Assembly: GCA_033813475.1 (NCBI GenBank)
Contig: JAPXRP010000163.1
Location: forward strand, 1 to 9,925
DNA: 9,925 bases
Source: JAAYBR01 sp033813475
Lineage (GTDB): Bacteria > Hydrogenedentota > Hydrogenedentia > Hydrogenedentales > CAITNO01
Direction of reading: 5' to 3'
Part shown: piece by piece, positions 7,210-9,925 of the stretch
Position numbering within the stretch: the first letter of the stretch is position 1
How the letters are laid out: the number at the start of each line of letters is the position of its first letter
Position numbers and translations under genes: made by a program
Notes under the pieces: model-generated
What the model saw: only the letters and a program-made list of their open reading frames with translations
What the model was told of the DNA's origin: nothing
Databases searched by the model: none

Positions 7210-7240
7210 GGCGGGGACGAACGCGTCCCCGCCGTTTTTT
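7210..7240 (+). terminator. Intrinsic terminator of the DUF2157/GDYXXLXY-like operon
   Basis: A perfect 10-bp GC stem, GGCGGGGACG (7210-7219) with CGTCCCCGCC (7224-7233), has a 4-nt loop AACG and is followed by G and six T residues (7235-7240). This is a textbook rho-independent terminator 19 bp after the stop codon. Confidence 0.92.
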
Positions 7241-7268
7241 CGGGAGGGTGCTTTCACCTGAAGACCGC

Positions 7269-7297
7269 GTAACACTTGCCGTCCCGGCGGGTATTGT
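7269..7297 (+). promoter_or_regulatory. Weak candidate promoter of the undecapeptide-repeat small gene
   Basis: GTAACA (7269-7274) and TATTGT (7292-7297) are spaced by 17 bp; each matches 4 of 6 consensus positions. Because a strong terminator ends at 7240 and the small gene has good ribosome binding sites, a promoter is expected in this interval. This is the best candidate I can find, but it is weak. Confidence 0.35.
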
Positions 7298-7365
7298 TGG
7301 GCGAGTACGGTCAACAGGTGACTGTCATGGGAGACTGGCAAGGGTTTCAGCCGGTCTGGAAGAAA

Positions 7366-7370
7366 AGGAG
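7366..7370 (+). promoter_or_regulatory. Ribosome binding site deciding the 33-aa start
   Basis: AGGAG (7366-7370) lies 7 nt before ATG 7378, in an A-rich, unstructured context (AAAGAAA spacer). It is the strongest translation signal of the small gene. A second signal, AGGTGA at 7316-7321, lies 5 nt before an in-frame ATG at 7327. Confidence 0.75.
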
Positions 7371-7377
7371 AAAGAAA

Positions 7378-7479
7378 ATGGAAGCGTTGTGGGAGCAGAT
7401 CGTTGCGTTTTTCGCGGGCATTTGGGAGTCCATCGTGGGCTTCTTCGGCGGCCTTTTCGGCGGCAACGACGAGGAGTGA
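7378..7479 (+). CDS. 33-aa hydrophobic peptide with two undecapeptide repeats
   Basis: A very small, unrecognised protein of 33 residues. After MEA it consists of LWEQIVAFFAG (4-14) and IWESIVGFFGG (15-25), identical at 7 of 11 positions with the other four conservative, then a short echo LFGG (26-29) and an acidic end NDEE. The 11-residue period, with Trp, Ile/Val and Phe-Phe at fixed places, fits an amphipathic or membrane-inserting helix. No cleavable signal is visible. Start choice: ATG 7378 has AGGAG 7 nt upstream. An in-frame ATG at 7327 with AGGTGA gives a 50-residue form that adds a basic KKRRKK patch directly before the hydrophobic part. The gene is isolated between a strong terminator (7210-7240) and a stem-loop (7490-7525), so it is its own transcription unit. 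It could be a membrane-active peptide, a type I toxin-like protein or a small membrane regulator; the sequence does not decide. Confidence 0.65.
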   Translation: MEALWEQIVAFFAGIWESIVGFFGGLFGGNDEE

Positions 7480-7489
7480 CCTCTTCCCC

Positions 7490-7525
7490 CGCGGCGGCCT
7501 GACCGCCGCGCACAATCCGTTTTTT
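7490..7525 (+). terminator. Stem-loop and T-tract after the small gene, possible terminator
   Basis: CGCGGCGG (7490-7497) pairs perfectly with CCGCCGCG (7503-7510) around a 5-nt loop. A run of T residues follows at 7520-7525, separated from the stem by about 9 nt. The gap is longer than in a canonical intrinsic terminator, but the position, 10 bp after the stop of the small gene, fits transcript end formation or 3' protection. Confidence 0.5.
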
Positions 7526-7527
7526 CA

Positions 7528-7585
7528 TGGCGCCATCGCTTAATCGCCTACCCCCCTCCCCCTCTCAACCCGAGCGATGGCGCCA
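7528..7585. repeat. 13-bp perfect inverted repeat around a C-rich spacer
   Basis: TGGCGCCATCGCT (7528-7540) is the exact reverse complement of AGCGATGGCGCCA (7573-7585). The 32-nt spacer is almost all C and T on the plus strand (about 7547-7571), so the minus strand carries runs of three, five and six G. The block could extrude as a cruciform, fold as a long hairpin in RNA, or hold a G-rich structured loop. The motif TTAATCG occurs just inside the left arm and again shortly after the right arm (about 7593-7599). Origin unknown; a small MITE-like or REP-like element is possible. Confidence 0.8.
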
Positions 7586-7779
7586 GCTTATTTTAATCGG
7601 CGGATTCACGGAGATTTGGAGGGGAATGCTGTCCGGGGGGGCCATCGGCGCCTGCCGGAGAAGAGGGGCTGCCGACGCGGGAACAGGGGGAGGAGGGGCG
7701 AATGCCGCGCGGCCTCCGCGAACCGGCGGCACAGGCAAGGCTGTCAGGTAACGGCGCGCGCCGCCGCCCCCAATATCAA

Positions 7780-7795
7780 ATCTCAAATTTGAGAT
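7780..7795. repeat. 16-bp perfect AT-rich palindrome
   Basis: ATCTCAAATTTGAGAT reads the same on both strands and is centred between 7787 and 7788. It lies in an AT-rich island inside very GC-rich DNA, directly after a GC palindrome (7752-7763). The symmetry suits a dimeric DNA-binding protein or a dispersed palindromic element; no gene starts close by. Confidence 0.8.
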
Positions 7796-7886
7796 GCCCG
7801 GACACTGCGCGTCTTCGGCGGGAGGGAAGCCCCCTCTTCCGCGGCTCTTCCCCGGGAGCAACCGCCGGAGCCTGGCGTGGTTTCCT

Positions 7887-7910
7887 GCGGGATGTGCGGC
7901 ACATGCCCGC
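7887..7910. repeat. Bulged 11-bp hairpin in the GH127 downstream region
   Basis: GCGGGATGTGC (7887-7897) pairs with GCACAT-G-CCCGC (7899-7910) with one bulged G at 7905; in practice the tip would open to a small loop. A 5-bp stem GCGGA/TCCGC (7909-7913 / 7921-7925) follows at once. No T-tract adjoins on either strand, so it is not a standard terminator. Confidence 0.5.
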
Positions 7911-7961
7911 GGACAGGGGCTCCGCAGAAGGCAAAAATTGGCCAAACGGCAAAGGCGCCCC

Positions 7962-9791
7962 TCAGGGGATGCTGAGGCATTCTCCGAGTCCGGTGACGAA
8001 CTCGTCCTCGACCAGGGCGGGGTCCTGCGGGTTGGGAATGAGGAAATAAAGATGCTCCAGACCGGGGTCGGCGAATTCGGTCAGCACGGCCTCCTCCGTC
8101 GCCGCGTGGGGGTACCACACGCCGGGCCCCCACATGCGGACGGTGCAGGACTGCCCCCCCGGCCGCACCCTCTCATCGGGGGAGGGGGTGATTTCCGCCG
8201 AGGGGTCCAATGTGAACAGGCGCGGAACCTGGCCTTTAAAGTCCGGATTGCGTTCGGGGTTGTAGCCAAAGACGACGGGCCCCCGCATGACGGCGGCGCG
8301 GCCCTCCTGGGTGCGGCGACCGCGCACGAGACGGAACGGCATGTCGAACTCCACGCGGACCGTGTCGCCGGGAGTCCACTGGCGGGTGAGGGTGAAGAAG
8401 CCTTTCTCGAAGGTCTCCCCACCGGGGGCCTGTCCGTTCAGGAGCCACCGCGCAGCGGCGCACCAGGCGGGTTTCCTCAACCGCAGGGTGAAGGTGACGG
8501 GCTTCTCCGGGGCCACGCGCAGGGTCACCGTGCTTCCCGTAGGGTAATCGGTTTCCTGGGTGACCGTGACTGGTGTGCCGTCCTCCGTGTCAAAGCGGAT
8601 TTCCGACGGCGTGTACAGGCTGACCGCCAGCCCGTCCTGGGCCCGGTAGGCGATCATGGCGGGCAGTTCGGAAATGATGCGGCGGTAGTTGCAGGGGCAG
8701 CAGTAGGTGTCCCCGTCAAAATAGGCGCGCTTCGTCTCGAAGGGGCTGTAATAGCGGATGCGCCGCCCGTCGGGCGACTGGGCGGCAAAGAGGGCGTTGT
8801 GCAGGGCGCGCTCGATGAGGTCGCCGTAGCCCGCCGCGCCGGAGCGGCGTAGGAGCTGGTCCCAGAAGCGCATGAGATAGGCGGTGGTGCAGGTCTCGGC
8901 GAGGTTGGTTCCCCCGGACTGTGTGTCGTGCCAGCATTCGTGGTCGCCGCTGGAGCCGGAAACGACCAGGCCGTCCTCGCGCAGCAGAAAGTGCATGACA
9001 TTTTCGGAGGGCCCGGTGAGCGTGGGCAGGTGGTCCGTGAGGTCGAGGCGGAGCTGGGCGAGGCACTTGTCCACATACCCGTAGGCGTGGCCCTCGACGA
9101 CGCCATGGCGGCCGAGGACGATGGGGCGGTTCCAGTCGGTGAGGGGGCGGTAGTCCCGCGCGAAATCGCGCCATGCCGGATCGCCCGTCTGGTCGGCCAG
9201 GGCGAGCAGGGCCTCCTCCAGCCCCGTGTCCGGCATGTTTGGCCCCAGTTCCCCGCCGCCCAGCACGGGCCGGGGATCGCGCATCAGCCCGTCGCGCAGA
9301 TACTGGGCCAGGCGCACGGCGGCGTCCAGGGAGGGCTTCTCGCGGAAGTAGGCGTGGTCCGTGCAGAGGCCGAGGAGCAGGTAGGCCATCTCATGCACGT
9401 CCCAGAGTTTTCCGATCCGCGCCTCCGGGGCCATCATGCCGATGTAGCCGTCGGGCTCCTGCGCCGCCAGCACGGCGGCCACGGTCTTCCGGTGGAGGGC
9501 CGTCAGGTCCGCGTTGCCCGTGTGGGCGGCGAGCCGCGCCATGGCGTCCAGTGTCTTGCCGAGGCCCACATACCCGCTGGAGGCGTCCTTCTTCTGGAAG
9601 GGCCTGAGAAAGTGCTTCTCCATGTCCAGCTGGAGCAGGTTGTTCTCCACCGTGACGGCAATGCGCCGCCCGACCTCGCCCCCGACTTTCACCGTCCGCA
9701 CGTCCAGGGCCGAGAACTCCTGCGCCGCCGCGCCCGCCGCCAGCGCAAGAAGAAGCCCCGCCGCCCGCCATCCGCACGCACCCGTCCTCAT
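7962..9791 (-). CDS. Secreted glycoside hydrolase family 127-like protein (beta-L-arabinofuranosidase type)
   Basis: A 609-residue exported glycosidase. A signal peptide (MRTGACGWRAAGLLLALAAG, cleavage near AAAQ at 21-24) is followed by an alpha/alpha-barrel domain (about 50-385) and C-terminal beta-rich domains. The zinc-thiolate site of GH127, known from Bifidobacterium HypBA1, appears conserved: AETCTT (298-303) gives E299 and C301, and TYCCPCNYR (362-370) gives C364 and C365, the latter pair including the expected nucleophile. GDHECWHD (282-289) supplies E285 as the likely acid/base. The activity expected is removal of beta-L-arabinofuranose from plant or algal glycans, but the family also holds other specificities (GH146 is close). 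Start: ATG 9791 has a perfect AGGAGG (9805-9800) 8 nt upstream; an in-frame ATG at 9842 would add 17 residues before the signal peptide and is unlikely. It stands alone and converges on the 7480-7961 repeat region. Confidence 0.88.
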   Translation of the reverse strand: MRTGACGWRAAGLLLALAAGAAAQEFSALDVRTVKVGGEVGRRIAVTVENNLLQLDMEKHFLRPFQKKDASSGYVGLGKTLDAMARLAAHTGNADLTALHRKTVAAVLAAQEPDGYIGMMAPEARIGKLWDVHEMAYLLLGLCTDHAYFREKPSLDAAVRLAQYLRDGLMRDPRPVLGGGELGPNMPDTGLEEALLALADQTGDPAWRDFARDYRPLTDWNRPIVLGRHGVVEGHAYGYVDKCLAQLRLDLTDHLPTLTGPSENVMHFLLREDGLVVSGSSGDHECWHDTQSGGTNLAETCTTAYLMRFWDQLLRRSGAAGYGDLIERALHNALFAAQSPDGRRIRYYSPFETKRAYFDGDTYCCPCNYRRIISELPAMIAYRAQDGLAVSLYTPSEIRFDTEDGTPVTVTQETDYPTGSTVTLRVAPEKPVTFTLRLRKPAWCAAARWLLNGQAPGGETFEKGFFTLTRQWTPGDTVRVEFDMPFRLVRGRRTQEGRAAVMRGPVVFGYNPERNPDFKGQVPRLFTLDPSAEITPSPDERVRPGGQSCTVRMWGPGVWYPHAATEEAVLTEFADPGLEHLYFLIPNPQDPALVEDEFVTGLGECLSIP

Positions 9792-9799
9792 GGCACACG

Positions 9800-9805
9800 C
9801 CTCCT
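9800..9805 (-). promoter_or_regulatory. Ribosome binding site fixing the GH127 start
   Basis: On the minus strand a full AGGAGG occupies 9805-9800, 8 nt before the ATG at 9791-9789. It selects this start, directly at the signal peptide, over the in-frame ATG 51 nt further upstream. Confidence 0.85.
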
Positions 9806-9819
9806 GGTTGCCCCACAAC

Positions 9820-9849
9820 AAGTTACGAGAAAAGCGTCTCATTCTTCAA
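9820..9849 (-). promoter_or_regulatory. Candidate promoter of the GH127 gene
   Basis: On the minus strand TTGAAG (9849-9844) and TAACTT (9825-9820) are 18 bp apart. This is a moderate match (about 4 of 6 for the -35 and 3-4 of 6 for the -10). The start near 9812 would leave a leader of about 21 nt containing the AGGAGG site. The region is AT-rich compared with its surroundings. Confidence 0.4.
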
Positions 9850-9856
9850 TGCCCTG

Positions 9857-9897
9857 CCACGGGCGGCACCGAGGTGGCACGGGCTTCCAGCCCGTGG
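9857..9897. repeat. Dispersed palindromic repeat (GTGFQPVV-type module)
   Basis: CACGGGCT (9878-9885) and AGCCCGTG (9889-9896) form an 8-bp hairpin with loop TCC. A wider inverted pair, CCACGGGC (9857-9864) with GCCCGTGG (9890-9897), encloses GGCACC / GGTGGC. Translated on the plus strand the core reads GTGFQPVV, which I recognise as a common spurious peptide in planctomycete-like genomes, produced by a multicopy intergenic palindrome. It lies upstream of the GH127 gene, beyond its candidate promoter. Confidence 0.7.
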
Positions 9898-9925
9898 TCT
9901 TCGGGCCGCATTCATGACCCAAATC

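Larger units (their letters stand above)
7480..7961. other. Non-coding 482-bp region rich in inverted repeats
   Basis: I find no credible gene here. The open frames present have Arg/Gly/Pro-rich compositions and no family resemblance. The region holds, in order: the stem-loop with T-tract (7490-7525), the 13-bp inverted repeat (7528-7585), G-rich plus-strand runs (about 7618-7700), a 12-bp GC palindrome (7752-7763), the 16-bp AT-rich palindrome (7780-7795), a bulged hairpin (7887-7910) adjoining a 5-bp stem (7909-7925), and TTGGCCAA (7938-7945). Read on the minus strand, a bulged short stem near 7939-7954 followed by five T residues could weakly terminate the GH127 gene. The genes on both sides point into this region, so it is a convergent intergenic segment that also collects repeats. 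Confidence 0.6.

Noticed and set aside
5144..7515. Minus-strand frames opposite the DUF2157 / GDYXXLXY-like operon
   Set aside because: Low-complexity Arg/His/Pro translations running opposite a coherent two-gene operon with promoter, ribosome binding sites and terminator.
7626..7751. 41-codon plus-strand frame preceded by GGAGGGG
   Set aside because: The apparent ribosome binding site is part of a G-rich tract; the translation is Gly/Arg/Ala low complexity and has no recognisable fold or family.
7702..8049. 115-codon plus-strand frame running from the intergenic region into the GH127 3' end
   Set aside because: No ribosome binding site, no domain, and it runs antisense into a solid gene.
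9792..9842. In-frame ATG at 9842 extending GH127 by 17 residues
   Set aside because: The perfect AGGAGG at 9805-9800 and the signal peptide starting at 9791 identify the real start, and the extension would run into the candidate promoter.
8928..9917. Plus-strand frame opposite GH127 ending in GTGFQPVVFGPHS
   Set aside because: Antisense to the GH127 gene. The end of the frame is the dispersed palindrome, a known source of spurious peptides.
1..9925. tRNA, rRNA, CRISPR array, insertion sequence or integrase gene
   Set aside because: I read both strands for these and found no supporting pattern. The only repeats are the short palindromes and the 9-bp array listed.

Overview
The window is GC-rich, densely coding bacterial chromosome. 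Several features point to the Planctomycetota / Candidatus Hydrogenedentota / Lentisphaerota neighbourhood, with Hydrogenedentota as my best guess: a Tat-exported Gfo/Idh/MocA oxidoreductase, a secreted GH127-type glycosidase, a DUF4124-SLT transglycosylase, and short dispersed palindromes, including the module whose spurious translation reads GTGFQPVV. This placement is inference from gene content and repeat style; no rRNA or other marker gene is present.

Layout. (1) 1-1598, plus strand: the 3' part of an OLD/AAA_21-like ATPase gene, cut by the left edge, overlaps by 4 bp a DUF4276 (TOPRIM-like) gene. The pair looks like an accessory defence-type module and is visibly less GC-rich than the rest. 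(2) 1628-3865, plus: a clear sigma-70-type promoter, a secreted lytic transglycosylase, a tract of degenerate 9-bp tandem repeats, and a secreted alpha/beta hydrolase. (3) 3876-5147, minus: a Tat-exported Gfo/Idh/MocA oxidoreductase, convergent with the hydrolase. (4) 5148-5305: a divergent regulatory region with two near-consensus promoters facing opposite ways. (5) 5306-7240, plus: a two-gene DUF2157 / GDYXXLXY-like membrane operon closed by a strong intrinsic terminator. (6) 7241-7525, plus: a very small gene encoding a hydrophobic, aromatic-rich peptide built from two 11-residue repeats. (7) 7480-7961: non-coding DNA with several inverted repeats. (8) 7962-9791, minus: a secreted GH127-family glycosidase with the zinc/cysteine catalytic set intact. 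(9) 9792-9925: its upstream region, with a candidate promoter and a dispersed palindromic repeat.

Functionally this is a mosaic rather than one pathway. Exported enzymes (transglycosylase, alpha/beta hydrolase, Gfo/Idh oxidoreductase, GH127) fit an organism that handles cell-wall material and plant or algal polysaccharides. The membrane operon is of unknown role. The parts most likely to be accessory or undescribed are the ATPase-DUF4276 pair and the undecapeptide-repeat mini-protein with the inverted repeats behind it.
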